From Cristatella mucedo (taxonomy: Eukaryota; Bryozoa; Phylactolaemata; Cristatellidae): 64,000 nt of DNA. Made by a program: the position numbers and the translations under genes. Position 1 is the first letter of the stretch; every line of letters begins with the position of its first letter. Where the stretch lies: NCBI GenBank assembly GCA_009760855.2, contig WPIO01000024.1, positions 1,663,501 to 1,727,500 on the forward strand, in the 5' to 3' direction. Of this stretch, positions 45,312-55,945 are shown piece after piece. Under the pieces are notes generated by a model. It searched no databases and was not told the origin of the DNA. It saw nothing but the letters and a program-made list of their open reading frames with translations.

Positions 45312-47657
45312 ATGTCAGCTGCTACTTTATTCGCGTTCATCGTCGCTTATTTTTTGTCGTTTGCTGTGGGCGATAACGTAAAAGGATCAGTGCAGTTGAA
45401 TACCGGCACGTTCGATAAGGTATGATAATAGCTCGTAGCTTTTAAACCAGCTTGTCTTTAACGTCAGCCGATCCCCGTTTCTGGATTGTTCTCTGTCGAC
45501 GTGCGATTTGTAGGACTTCGCGTCCATAATCATGAACGCTTTTTAATTGCTACCCAGATTATTGAAAGCTCTGTTGCTTTCACATGGGTCGCTCGCCGCT
45601 GCGGGGCTGATGAACCGCGGAGAGCAGCGAGCGCAGCCGCTGACCCGTTGTGGCAGCTTGAGGCAAAATGATATGCCAATGCAGGATTAACCCGGCAGAA
45701 CCACCCAACAGGTCGCAGTGGCCGCCGCCCTCCTGCGTGCACTCGTGAGGTTCAAAGAAGATAGAGCAATCCCTAGCAGGAAGATAGTATTGGCTGCTTA
45801 CACATCGTACAGCATCTGCTTTTAGGTGGTGCCGCTGCACAAATACGTATTGGTCAAGTTCGATGAACCATACCCGTACGGTGACAAGCAGGATGAGTTT
45901 AAGAAGGTAGCAGAGAGCACTATCAATCAACCAGATCTGCTGGTTGCCGAAGTCAACATCGCCGGTAAGCCTGCAGCTGCGTTCACTGTACTTCTCCAAG
46001 CCTCGATGTCATCATGTGTGACGTCTTATGGCTGCGAACGTGTTTCCAGATTATGGCGCCAAGGAGAATAGCGAGCTGGGTGAAAAGTATGAAGTTTTGA
46101 AGGCAGACTACCCAGCGTATAGACTATTCCGGCAGGGATCAGCTTCACCTGTTCGCTATAAAGGTTCGACCAAAGCAGACGACATTAAGAGATTCATTGT
46201 GAAGGAGACCGGTAAGAAGTGCCTCCGTACAATGCTGCCTCCGAAGCTGATATCCCGGCTGTTGGTCTTCAGTCTTGGACTGCCTGACTCGCGATTCGTA
46301 ATCTGTTCGTGGCTATATGCCTGATCTAAAGCTCCATAGCACGGCGACTACTTCTTCGAAGCGACGTTTTGTGGCATTTTGGTTTTGCTGTTGCTTTATC
46401 TGTTTGGTTAAAAGCACAAACATTGGTTGAAGTTAGATAAGTGTATTAAGAAACTGACGTGGCACGTGTATGGTGCACGTTATGCTGTTTCAGTATGCTA
46501 CTTACCTAGCTCAAGATCTTTTAGTACTGTCGACTGCTAGCTATTTTCCTTGCCCAATTTTGTATAGTTTGTGTATCGTATGACAATTTTGCTTACTCTG
46601 GCTCTACACTTACCGCAACTCTGAAGGTACATGTCTGCTAATCCATGGACTCACCTCCACACACTGCACCCACCTTTCCTTACAATTGTTCACAGCAGTT
46701 CGTAGCACTATTTTTTGTCGGCGTTGGTTCCTTTGGTATGCGCATGTTCTATGGTTTACAGACGAGGTGGCATTTGCAAGTGGCCTGCTGTCGTTCCAAT
46801 AAGGGCTGCTTTTCTGGTATCTGCTAGCAAGCCTGCCAAGCCATGGCAGAGGGAAAGAAGGGTCCTTAGCGACATAACCGGCACCTTGCCCTAAATGTTT
46901 CACCACTGTCGCATCTGCGACTATCTGCTGCTTGTGCTCATGAGTTGCACCATCTCAGCATTTACTTGTTTTATGAAGCACAGTCCATCTGTACTCTCTG
47001 ATGTTGTGTCAGCAATGAAATGCCTTATGTATGTTGTCTGTACCACGACGTGGTCGGCTGCCTCAAACTTTGCATGAGGCTTAGTGCCACGTAGCTGTGG
47101 AAACTGTGTACATATGCTCATGGAAATTTTGGCCTTACTCTGTGCATGCACCAGCTAGGAATAAGTGGCCATCCAGCTCGGCTTCAATGCTTAGGTTTGT
47201 TTACATAGTGCAGGCTCGATTCCTGGTGGCCGTGTCATTGACGGCATTGTGTAGCTCGAACCGTGGCTACATGCTCGAACCGTTAGTTGTTGCAATGCAC
47301 GGTTAACCGTTTGTTCCAGGATTATGGTTTGGGCTACCTGCCTGCTTAGAGAAATTTGACAAGCTGACGAAGGAGTTCTACTCTGCCGGTGATGCTGCCA
47401 GCCGACAGGCAGTTGTAGAAAAAGCCAAGAAGGCTTCTGGTGGGCTGACGATCGAAGCTGAAAAGAAATCGGCCGGCGTTTACATCAAAACGATGGAGAG
47501 GATCGTGGAGAAAGGAGAGGAGTTTGTCGAAGCTGAGATCAAGAGGATTGAAAAGCTATCGGAGGGCCAGCTGTCTGACGTGAAAAAGAGCGACTTTAAA
47601 GATCGTCTCAATATCTTGATGTCTTTCCGATATGGAAGGAATAAAGACGAGCTCTAG
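45312..47657 (+). CDS. ERP29: ERp29/Windbeutel-type endoplasmic reticulum protein, four exons
   Basis: Exons are 45312-45419, 45826-45964, 46050-46211 and 47320-47657, all with GT-AG introns (406, 85 and 1108 bases; phases 0, 1 and 1). The product has 248 residues. A signal peptide (about residues 1-20, ending FAVG) is followed by a thioredoxin-like domain with the family signatures [30 protein letters not shown] (50-63) and [23 protein letters not shown]. No CXXC is present, so a chaperone or escort role rather than a redox enzyme is expected, as known for ERp29. From [15 protein letters not shown] on (138-248) lies the all-helical D domain. The last four residues are KDEL, a canonical ER-retrieval signal. 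Family members end KEEL. Length fits the family (about 250-260). Identity rests on motif recognition across all exons. Confidence 0.95.
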
Positions 47658-47861
47658 AATTTCTTGCACTGCCATTCGCAATGCCACACTTTGAATAGGG
47701 TATCGTGCTAGATCATCGGTAGACATTGCTCCGATGCCATCTGTCTCTTCTATCTTAGTTGTCCAAGCTCATGACCGAGGACTGTAGTGCTGTTATTGCA
47801 ATTGTGTTATACATTTTTCCACAGTTATTAGCTCGAGATGTTATACCGCAGCACTGAAATC

Positions 47862-47867
47862 AATAAA
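47862..47867 (+). terminator. Poly(A) signal of ERp29
   Basis: AATAAA lies 205 bases after the stop codon, in a TCAATAAATAATG context. It is the first canonical signal after the gene. Confidence 0.65.
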
Positions 47868-47879
47868 TAATGCAGGGCT

Positions 47880-48595
47880 TGCTATTGCTTCTCTTTGTTA
47901 TTTTATATCCACCGTTTGTATGCACATCGGTAAAGTGTTACCTAAAGCTTGTCACGAGTCACTATTTTGATGGGCACTGCATCTCACTGTCCTGCCAGTT
48001 GCTGAACCACCGGACAGATTTATGTATGGTAATGCACCCCAAAGGCTTACAAACCCATGACCTCTGTAATCAAAGGTGAGGGTCTTACCAACTCTTTCCG
48101 TCCATTAGTATTCCGAGCAGAGGAGTTGTGATTGGTATTAACTGAAATGCAAATTAGAACGTGCTACGTGTAATGTGTCCATGCAAGTGCCGCTCGATTA
48201 GGGTGCACTCGATGCCAATGGTCGGCAAGCATCAAAGATGCCACCGAAAGCTTCAGGGAAAAACGGATGCTCGGGTTCTCCTTGTGATCATGAGCTGCAA
48301 GTTCACCACTTCTCCGTGCCTTTCGTGGTAAAGGAAGAGCTGAAAATCCCGATGTCATATCAGTTGTGGCTTTAATGCATAGGTGCCACGACAGGCAATA
48401 TTGTTGAAGAAAGGTGGTGTAGGTATCTGAATAAATTGCTGAATTTCTTGGATGATACAGCTTTTTTTTTGCTTCTCAAGAAACAACACCTAACCATCCC
48501 AAAATGTGCTCACCTGTATGAAGACACACGCATCCATAGGCATGTACCCACGAACTCAGTTGTGACTTGGTTGCTGACATGAAAATAAGGTCTTA
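47880..48595. other. Intergenic, no gene seen
   Basis: A weak minus-strand tRNA-SINE-like head (CAAACCCATGACCTCTGTAATCAAAGGTGAGGGTC) lies at about 48047-48095. Otherwise nothing is recognised. Confidence 0.4.
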
Positions 48596-48599
48596 CAGA

Positions 48600-49720
48600 G
48601 TGTGTTGCTGAAACTCTCAAAAACCAACACACCCACTTGGATACTAACAAGCTATGAGACCTCCCAGTCTTCCAGCACGAATTCTCTCAACTCCCTTGCT
48701 ACATGCATTGATGACATCCGCACATGGATAGCACCAAATTTTCTTAAATTGAATGAGGATAAAACCAACTTACTAGTTTTGGGCGAGCCAAGTGTGATTC
48801 AGATATTTGACACCCTAAAGCTCAAAATCAGCTTTGCTCCATATCTCCTGTTGAATCTTCACGAATTCAATCTGTTCCAAAGTGGCATATCATTAGATGA
48901 CCACATCAGCTCCACCGTGAGGTCTGCCTGCTTTCAGCTACACTACGTTGCTAAAATTCGGGCTTGCTTAGATAGGGCTACTACATCTAAATTAGTCCAT
49001 GCATTTGTGACATCCTGCCTCGACTTCTTTTGTGACATCCCGTCTCGACTTCTGCGACTCACTGCTTACTGGCCTACCTGCATGTGCGATCAGGCGATTG
49101 CAGCTGGTGCAAAACTCTGCAGCTAGGCTTGTCTGTCGTGAACGTCGTAGTTGCCACATTACTCCACTTCTCGCCGACCTGCACTGGCTACCAGTGAGGC
49201 AACGGATTGACTTCAAGGTTTTGTCGCTCACTTTTAGGTCTCTTCATTATATGGCTCCAGCCTATCTTTCAGATATACTACCCCATCAGGCCAAGCATCG
49301 TACCACTCGCTTTTCGGAATCCAACAGTCTAGAAATACCTCGTACAAACCTTCAATCCTTTGGAGACCGTGCATTTAGCTCGTATGCTCCCACAGCCTGG
49401 AACTCCCTCCCGACCTGCGTCAGAACATCCCCTGACCTGACCACATTTAAAAGGAACTTAAAAACACCTATTTAGGACAGCATTTAGTGGGTCCCTGTGA
49501 TTCGTCCTCGATGTGCTTATGTGTGCTGACTGTGCATGCTGCCACTAATCACATTTGCATGCTGACCCTGTGCATGTCACCCCTAACCATTTTATTCATT
49601 TTTTTCAAGCATGATTTTACTTACCATTCAATTGCATTTCCCTTTGCAGGAAATGTAAGGCGCCTAGAGAGAGATTAAGTTCTCTGAGGGCGCTTTATCG
49701 AGTGTATTATTATTATTATG
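48600..49720 (+). mobile_element. LINE-A 3' half (plus)
   Basis: It begins just after RT motif C (SYETSQSSSTNSLNSLATCIDDIRTWIAPNFLKLNEDKTNLLVLG). It continues through [36 protein letters not shown] to [11 protein letters not shown], then the 3' UTR, a well-preserved stem-loop at about 49662-49698 and an ATT tail. A 25-base tandem duplication (49004-49028 and 49029-49053) shifts the frame in the middle. Confidence 0.85.
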
Positions 49721-49894
49721 GTGTGGCCCCTCCGTGTCTTATCTTGGCTACTGAAACGTTGGCATTCTGCACCATCCAGATTACGATTGCCTAGTGTTTA
49801 TTCGCGGTTTCTGAATCGCTTTGATTAGCTACTGGGTACATTGTAGCCCATGTTTTGAAGACATACAATCCCAACTCATGTAATACTCATACAA

Positions 49895-50062
49895 GAAGCT
49901 AACATGCACATGTTGGTCACAGCATTTGCCATGTCTGTGTGAATTGTCCTTTATGTGTGCTGCCTCTACTAACGTTATTAATAACTATATTCAAATGCTT
50001 CCCTTACAGCATATGTAAAGAGTCTAGCAAGAGACTATTCTCTTGAGGTTGCTATACAAATG
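49895..50062 (+). mobile_element. LINE-A-type 3' end (plus), diverged
   Basis: CAAGAAGCTAACATGCACATGTTGGTCACAGCATTTG resembles the coding tail and start of the 3' UTR. The stem-loop is decayed (GAGTCTAGCAAGAG / CTCTTGAGGTTGC), with an ATACAAATGACTTATT end. Confidence 0.55.
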
Positions 50063-50079
50063 ACTTATTGCAAGGTAAT

Positions 50080-50221
50080 GTGTGTATTTCCGCCTGTAAC
50101 TCCACAAAGTCACATAGGCAAAGTGGGTGTTATGCAGGAGAGGTTTTTATAGCCCACTCAAAGCCAAAGCGGTTGTCCGTGAGTACGCATGCGGCAGCCA
50201 ACAGACTTCATCTCAAGCAAC
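50080..50221 (-). mobile_element. LINE-B 3' tail (minus), left of a nested SINE-1
   Basis: CCTGTAACTCCACAAAGTCAC, GTGGGTGTTATGCAGGAGAGG and GCCAACAGACTTCATCTCAAGCAACG match the LINE-B 3' UTR. The copy continues after the SINE at about 50378-50560. Confidence 0.7.
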
Positions 50222-50356
50222 GCCGAGCTGGTTTGGTCCAGCGGTTAAGGTGCTCGCCCCGACCAAGGTCTGGCTGAGGTCGTGGGCTCGAGCCCCGAGG
50301 CATATGTGAAGTGCCTGAATAGAGATTAAGTTCTCTTGGGGCGCTATATAAATGAT
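50222..50356 (+). mobile_element. SINE-1, full length, nested in LINE-B
   Basis: This is the best-preserved copy: A box TGGTCCAGCGGTTAAGGTGC, CGCCCCGACCAAGGTCTGGCTGAGG spacer, B box GTCGTGGGCTCGAGCCCC, linker, stem-loop and an ATATAAATGATATATA end running into a short TA tract. Confidence 0.9.
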
Positions 50357-50377
50357 ATATATATATATATATATATA

Positions 50378-50560
50378 ATAAGAGAAATTTGAGAAGTATA
50401 GCTGTCAGCAGAATAGTCGAAGCGACACTAGAATGGATGTAGGAACTCATGACAGCTGGCAAGGATTTGCCACGGTCGGCAGTAGAATATATGTCGCTTC
50501 ATTTGAATTGCAAAAAGTCAGCTCAGCAGTCGAGAGCCTGCAAAGCAAAAGCGTCAGAGT
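50378..50560 (-). mobile_element. LINE-B continuation (minus)
   Basis: AGAAATTTGAGAAGTATAGCTG, ACAGCTGGCAAGGATTTGCCACGGTCGGCAGTAG and AGTCAGCTCAG follow the order of the LINE-B 3' UTR. Divergent. Confidence 0.6.
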
Positions 50561-50955
50561 TGTTGTTATCATCATTAGCACAAATAGGCAGCAGTACAGC
50601 TGGGCTTCGAGCTAGCAGAGTTCCGTTTTTTGATGCTTTGCAGTGCTTGCTGCCGTCGACTTCATGTATCGAGGCAGCAGGTTCGATTCCGTCAGGCGTG
50701 CTACATGGGCGCCTGCCTCCACCAAAACTTTATTATTATGCATCCAGCATCTGCGGTTAGAGTTGTGACGGTGACCTTGGGGAATAGCGACGGAGCGATG
50801 AAAGTATTTAATGTTAGAATTGGGAAATAACTGAGGACTCCAGTCTGTCGTGGCTTTTGATATACAGGATGAATTAAGTAAAGCATGTTTGGGTCGCAGT
50901 ATTAAGCGTCTGTAAGTTAACGGCCCGGATGACCAGCAGTCTGCTGAGAGCAGTC
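50560..50955. other. No gene supported
   Basis: A weak plus-strand tRNA-like stretch (GAGGCAGCAGGTTCGATTCC) lies at about 50670-50692. The open frames on both strands have no domains. Confidence 0.35.
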
Positions 50956-50959
50956 CTCT

Positions 50960-51180
50960 CCAGCGGCCCTGACCTTCTACTTCCATGCTATCACGACCTC
51001 AACTGCTCTCCTGACTCTGATGGGCTTTCCATTTTCTCTTTGCTGCGCGAGATAAAAGTCTCTTGGCTACTGACCGCGTACCCAAAGCCGCCTAGGCTAT
51101 GAGTGCTATACAAAAGCTCCTGCGTAACACCCACATAGTCTCTGCGGAGTTACAGACGGAGATTCATTTCTACATTAAAT
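50960..51180 (+). mobile_element. LINE-B 3' fragment (plus)
   Basis: CTACTTCCATGCTATCACGACCTCAACTGCTCTCCTGACTCTGATG and the terminal GCGTAACACCCACATAGTC...CGGAGTTACAG hairpin. Confidence 0.75.
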
Positions 51181-51189
51181 TAATGATGA

Positions 51190-51530
51190 GACTACTTCCA
51201 AAGCTAAACTAAATTGCATGACGGCAGCGAGAGCGCACCTGTCGAGGGCAATATGAGGACCACTGTAACATAGGTGCTGGCCGCTTTTGAACCACCACGT
51301 GACAAAATCTGGAAATCCGATGTGTCTTGGTTATCTATAATTAAACATTTTCCTTGGCTATGGAAAGGGCTACTGGTGGCGTGCAGTTGTCTAGTACATT
51401 AGCCCTTTTGGCGACAGCGCTACCATGCAGGTTTTGGTGCAGCGCTCCCAACTCATATACCCATACCTTATGATGACCGATAAGACTGCTGGTCGATTTC
51501 TAGCTGTTTGTGCTTCGACGATTAGTCTTC
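51190..51530. other. No gene seen
   Basis: No exon or repeat recognised. Confidence 0.4.
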
Positions 51531-51534
51531 GCAT

Positions 51535-51722
51535 AATCTAACCACATTTGCATGCTGACCCTGTGCATGTCACCCCTAACCATATTATTCATTTCGTTTT
51601 TTTTTCAAGCATGATTTACTTACCATTCAATTGCATTTCACTTTACAGCAAATGTAAAGCGCCTAGAGAAAGATTAAGTTCTCTGAGGGCGCTTTATCAA
51701 GTGAATTATTATTATTATTATT
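51535..51722 (+). mobile_element. LINE-A 3' UTR and tail (plus)
   Basis: AACCACATTTGCATGCTGACCCTGTGCATGTCACC through the intact stem-loop (51656-51695) and a (TTA)n tail. No coding sequence. Confidence 0.85.
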
Positions 51723-51915
51723 ATTAATCTTCCTCTGAACTCCACAAAGCCACGTTGGGCGCTATGCAGGAGTTTTCCCGATCGCACTCAAAGCCTAAGC
51801 GGCTTTTGGTAGGCACTCCCAGCCAATGCAGTAGCCAACACTTCCGTATCGCTCGACAAATACAAAGTGAGAAGCATAGACGAGTCAGGAAGTCGATGGA
51901 TCGTCCGATTGCTAC
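51723..51915 (-). mobile_element. LINE-B 3' tail (minus)
   Basis: GAACTCCACAAAGCCAC, CACTCAAAGCCTAAGCGGCTTTTGGTA, then AAGTGAGAAGCATAGACGAGTCAGGA. It abuts the ATT tail of the plus-strand LINE-A, giving a 3'-to-3' junction. Confidence 0.7.
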
Positions 51916-52194
51916 GTCGTGGTGAGAGCCTATTGGTTTCAAACCCACGATCTTACTTTGACCAGTATGGTAATGCTACGTTTAATGTATCGACTTGCAG
52001 TAAAACAAGTGAAGTGACATATTGTTCCTATTCTAATTAAGGAGAGTAATTGTTGCTGTTCACTGCCTTTAGAAAGTCCAACTGAATGTAAGGAAAGTAA
52101 TGGTGGATCCCCGGTGTTTACTAACTGTTAATGCTTAACGAGGTGGCAAAGAGAATGCATATTCCATTATCCCCACCGAGGTCGGCTTTATTAG

Positions 52195-52910
52195 GGGGTG
52201 GGGGATACGGACATTTCCCCTTGGACGTTTCCCCCCACCAGTGTATAGTTTAGGTTTCAGTTTTTAGTGTTTTGAGTTTTACGGATTTTAGGGTTTAGTG
52301 TTTAGCGTTTAGGGTTGTAGAGTTTAGGGTTTTTAGGGTTTAGGCTTTAGCGTTTAGGGTTTTAGTGTTTAGGTTTTAGGGCGGGCTGCGGCTCCGCCGC
52401 CTAAATCTACCCTTGTTCGCATTCCACGCTTTAATTAGTGCGTATTAGTGCATAACCAGATCTCTAGAGGTCGAATTATACTCGCTAGACCTCGGAGGCT
52501 TGGCGCCCATTTGCAGGGACACGCGGCATGCCGTAGCGCGCACCCGCTTTGACGGGTACGAACGCGTGCCTGGCGGAGTCGAGGGAGACCTAACTTCCGC
52601 GGGACCGAACTGTATAGCTCCCTGCTGCTGCCGCTCGCTCCGTTAGAAACCGTCATTTCAATCCATCCATTCCTCTAATTATACTGAGTTGATTTTACTT
52701 TAGTAGAGCATTAACTTCCATTTAATCACGTATTTATATATATATATATTTATATATGTATGCTTTCTTAGTTATACATTCATCAACACAGGGGGAATAT
52801 CCTACCATGGAGGGAATGTCCGGGGGAACGTCTTAAGGTCCACCGGTGGGAAATGTCGGGGGGGGGGGAGACGTCCAAGGGGGGGGGGAGAATGTCCTAA
52901 GCCGGGGGTA
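52195..52910. mobile_element. Foldback/MITE-like element with GTCC-rich inverted ends
   Basis: The left end (52198-52240: GGGGATACGGACATTTCCCC then TTGGACGTTTCCCCCC) is inverted at the right end (52848-52908: GGGAAATGTCGG, GGGGAGACGTCCAAGGGG, GGAGAATGTCC). Further GTCC units lie at 52800-52850. The interior holds a degenerate TTTAGGG-like array, a CG-rich block (52385-52640) and a TA-rich block. No coding capacity is seen. Target-site duplications are not obvious. Confidence 0.6.
52248..52382 (+). repeat. Degenerate TTTAGGG-like array
   Basis: About fifteen imperfect units of TTTAGGG, TTTAGTG, TTTAGCG and GTTTTAG in one orientation, resembling a decayed interstitial telomere-type array of the plant/algal kind. 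Confidence 0.75.
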
Positions 52911-52959
52911 GGGCAGTGGAATGCTGCCCTACATAAGCCTGTAAGCTACGACTATTCAT

Positions 52960-53325
52960 GGTTTGCTCTTGAATAATAATAAATAGTAACGAGATACTAT
53001 TCTACACTTAGTGTACAATAACTACACTTTGTAACCTAGCAAAATAAAACTAGTTTTGGAACGTATACAAAGTAAATAATGCTCCACTAGTAGCCATGCT
53101 TCGAGGCGACCGCTCCACAAGTGCAGCCAGGTCATTAGTATCTGACTAGTACCTTCACGAGGGCTGTCTTTTAGACTTTAGTAGGAATGCTGATTCTACA
53201 TTTACACCTGTCACCAGATCTTTGCTGCTACGCCCCCACTAGAGGTACGCAAGTACCTGCACGAATACACATTCCCTTTTAGTATTACTACCTATTAAAT
53301 CTACTCTACGTATCCATGTAACTGC
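52960..53325. other. No gene seen
   Basis: AT-rich unique-looking sequence. Confidence 0.4.
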
Positions 53326-53329
53326 CCGA

Positions 53330-53690
53330 CCAGGCAAAGCAGCCACCACCCGCTTTTCGGACACTGTTTACCCATGCCTCGTACAAACCACCTCAAATCC
53401 TTTGCAGACCGATCCTTTAGTTCGTTCCTCCCGAAAGCCTGGAACTCACTACCGACTTTCCGTCACATCTTCTGACGACATTTACGACAACATTTAGTGG
53501 GTCCCTTTGATTCGTCCTTTGTGCATGCTGCCACTTTCATTCTGACCCTGTGCATGCTAACCCTAACCATGTAATTCTTGTTGCTTATCGAGCATGCTAC
53601 CGCGTACCATTCGATCACATTTCAGTTGTAGTAAATGTAAAGCGCCTCGAGATTTGAGTTAAGGTTGCTGTACCAAGTGATAATTCTCAG
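53330..53690 (+). mobile_element. LINE-A 3' end (plus), decayed
   Basis: CCACCCGCTTTTCGGA, CCTCGTACAAACC, TTTGCAGACCGATCCTTTAGTTCG, CCTGGAACTC and GCTACCGCGTACCATTCGATCACATTTC follow the family order. One arm of the stem-loop is eroded (AAGCGCCTCGAGATTTGAG). Confidence 0.65.
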
Positions 53691-53699
53691 GTGGATCAC

Positions 53700-54775
53700 A
53701 ATGCCCTTCAACATGCCATTCACATTACCAGACCATTTACCCACATGCTTCTGCAATTACGAGCTTAATATTTGATATACGTCTGTTAACCCACGAAACG
53801 GTCCTCATACGGGTGGCAAATGAAGGGCTCCTAACTTTAGTAATACCTAAAACAAGCAATAACCACCTGTTTACACGCATGGATGTTAATCCCGATTTGG
53901 TACCAATTTTTCATAGGATGCGTGGCGTCGAGCTATATGTGCTAAACAGTAAGAGGCTTAACCAAGGATCTGACATGGAATAACCGCCATGTTTTGTAAG
54001 CCGAATTTAGGACCTGAAAAGTACGACTATACTAACTGAGTCAAAAAGCATAATGTTACATTTTACATATATTCAATTTATTTTTTCTTCAGCAATTATT
54101 TATACAGTCGGCTTAGTATATATCAGCACCTGACATGCGTTAATACACCATGTAATCACAAATGACTCAATATATCTTTGGACTTTGAACTACATCTGTC
54201 CTTAAGCACATTCGGAAGCAAAGCAATCCGAAAGATCTTCACTCGGCGAACTAAACCCGAGTGATTGTAGTCGGCTGTCGGTTCACTTGATTCGACCAAA
54301 GCAGAAATCTGTAGTGGGCAGCTCTTTAATTAAGAGATTGCAGGCATCTCTCAAGTAGTGCGCTCGGTCAAGGAGCTTTGTTATGTTGCCAATAACGGGC
54401 TGCAGCTGCGCCAGTCCATTTTACAGTCGCATCACCGGCCACCATATTGGCCGAAGTTTTCTACAAACAAAGCGGATGGGCATGAATTCCCCTGACTATA
54501 CCGCTAAAGCCAAAAAACTGTCAAATTATGCAAATTATCAGAACGTGACAGTCATCCAAATAAATCAGTCCGCCCGTCACAGGTCTCATCATGTTATAAA
54601 TAGATAGGTCATGAGTCGGCTATCAGCACCGGGTTAGTCCTCAAAATTACAGACAAGAGCACACCAATTCACACAAAGCATGAATCACAAACAGTTACCA
54701 AACCATTTAGCTAGAGCAGCACAGCAAGATTTGTGACGCCTGAACTATGATGGTAGCGATCTAACACGATGATCT
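53700..54775. other. No gene supported
   Basis: Unique-looking, with no repeat match. If the minus-strand donor at 54779 is real, this is its intron. Confidence 0.35.
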
Positions 54776-54778
54776 TAC

Positions 54779-54865
54779 CTCGGGCTCCGCTCGCAACGTG
54801 CGCCTCCAGCCACACGCAATGAAGAAATGGTTGAAATCTGTTCGCGCTCACATGACCAATAAAAT
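54779..54865 (-). promoter_or_regulatory. Candidate minus-strand non-coding first exon and CCAAT promoter
   Basis: On the minus strand a CG-rich stretch ends GAGCCCGAG followed by GTAAGAT, a strong splice donor. About 80 bases upstream lies TTATTGGTCATGTGAGCG, an inverted CCAAT box. The short stretch has no ATG. No coding exon of the matching gene was found. Confidence 0.3.
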
Positions 54866-54869
54866 TACA

Positions 54870-55185
54870 ACATAGTCCCACCCTAACTAAAAGATTAAAG
54901 ATACATGTTTAAATAAATATATATATGTATTTAATGATCAGATATAAAAAAAGAAAAGAGTAATTTCTGCTTCCGGAAAATTTAACAGCCTTGAACTTCG
55001 CTGAAGACGCGTGGGCATTTGAAGCATGAGGGAAATGTCTCCTGCTATCTGGTACGGCCTCTTACATTTGCAGCTTGGCTCTTCGTATACCTGTGATCTG
55101 GCCTTAACGCAAGAGGCAGTTGTGCTTGGTATCTTATAGCAGAGCTTTTTCAGGCTAGTTTTGTCTGTTCAACCGGAGTAAGAAT
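54870..55185. other. No gene seen
   Basis: AT-rich sequence, nothing recognised. Confidence 0.4.
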
Positions 55186-55189
55186 GCAT

Positions 55190-55265
55190 TTGTTTGATTG
55201 CCCTCAGAGAACTCAGTCCCTTTCTAGGCACTTTACATTTGTTGTACAGGAGTAGGGGTAGGACG
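55190..55265 (-). mobile_element. Solo LINE-A 3' tail (minus)
   Basis: GCCCTCAGAGAACTCAGTCCC, TTTCTAGGCAC and TTTACATTTGTTGTACAGG correspond to the stem-loop region. Confidence 0.55.
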
Positions 55266-55269
55266 GCTG

Positions 55270-55845
55270 ATAATGCATCGATTTGTGGTGCGATTTAGTC
55301 ACTAACACGGGCCAGTGTGTTTCGTCCTACGACGTTGCTTGACAGGCAAGAAATGAACGGCACACAACAGGAACAACAGCGTTAGACGCGTGCGTGTAGG
55401 AGCGCTAGCGCGGACATCTAGCTGTTTGTTATAGATTTTTGCGTTGCCGTACATTAGATGTGCTGGAGCCTGTGGAGACGACGGACCCAATGTTCGACTG
55501 GATATGTAGACATGCGAAAGTTCAGGTTCTGGAATTTGAGAGCTTATTAGAAGTCTGTGGACTCTAGGCTTGTAGAAAAACGTGAATGTTTCAGATTGCT
55601 ATTATGCATTATTCAGCGAACGATGTGATGCAAATGATAATTTAGAGCATTAGATACCTACTGCTGTAGGAGTAGTAGCTGCCGATGAGTGGTGTGCGAC
55701 CGACTTTAGTCGAAATCTATCAACCTCCTGGTTCGCATACTCCATCGATAAAAGTAGAAGCTGAACGCTGCCTAGCTGTCTGCATGAGAATCATTTTAGC
55801 AGTAATATGCCCGAGCGTATTCCAATGTATTGTAATATAACGTAC
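55270..55845. other. No gene seen
   Basis: No exon or repeat recognised. Confidence 0.4.
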
Positions 55846-55849
55846 TCTG

Positions 55850-55945
55850 TCTGTAACTTCACCAAGCCACCGAGACTAAGTGGGTGTCATGCAGGTGTGT
55901 TTTCTACAGTGCGCTCGGTACGCATCGGTAGCCAATCTTCTGCTC
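55850..55945 (-). mobile_element. Solo LINE-B 3' tail (minus)
   Basis: CTGTAACTTCACCAAGCCACC, GTGGGTGTCATGCAGG and GCATCGGTAGCCAA, without the rest of the 3' UTR. Confidence 0.65.
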
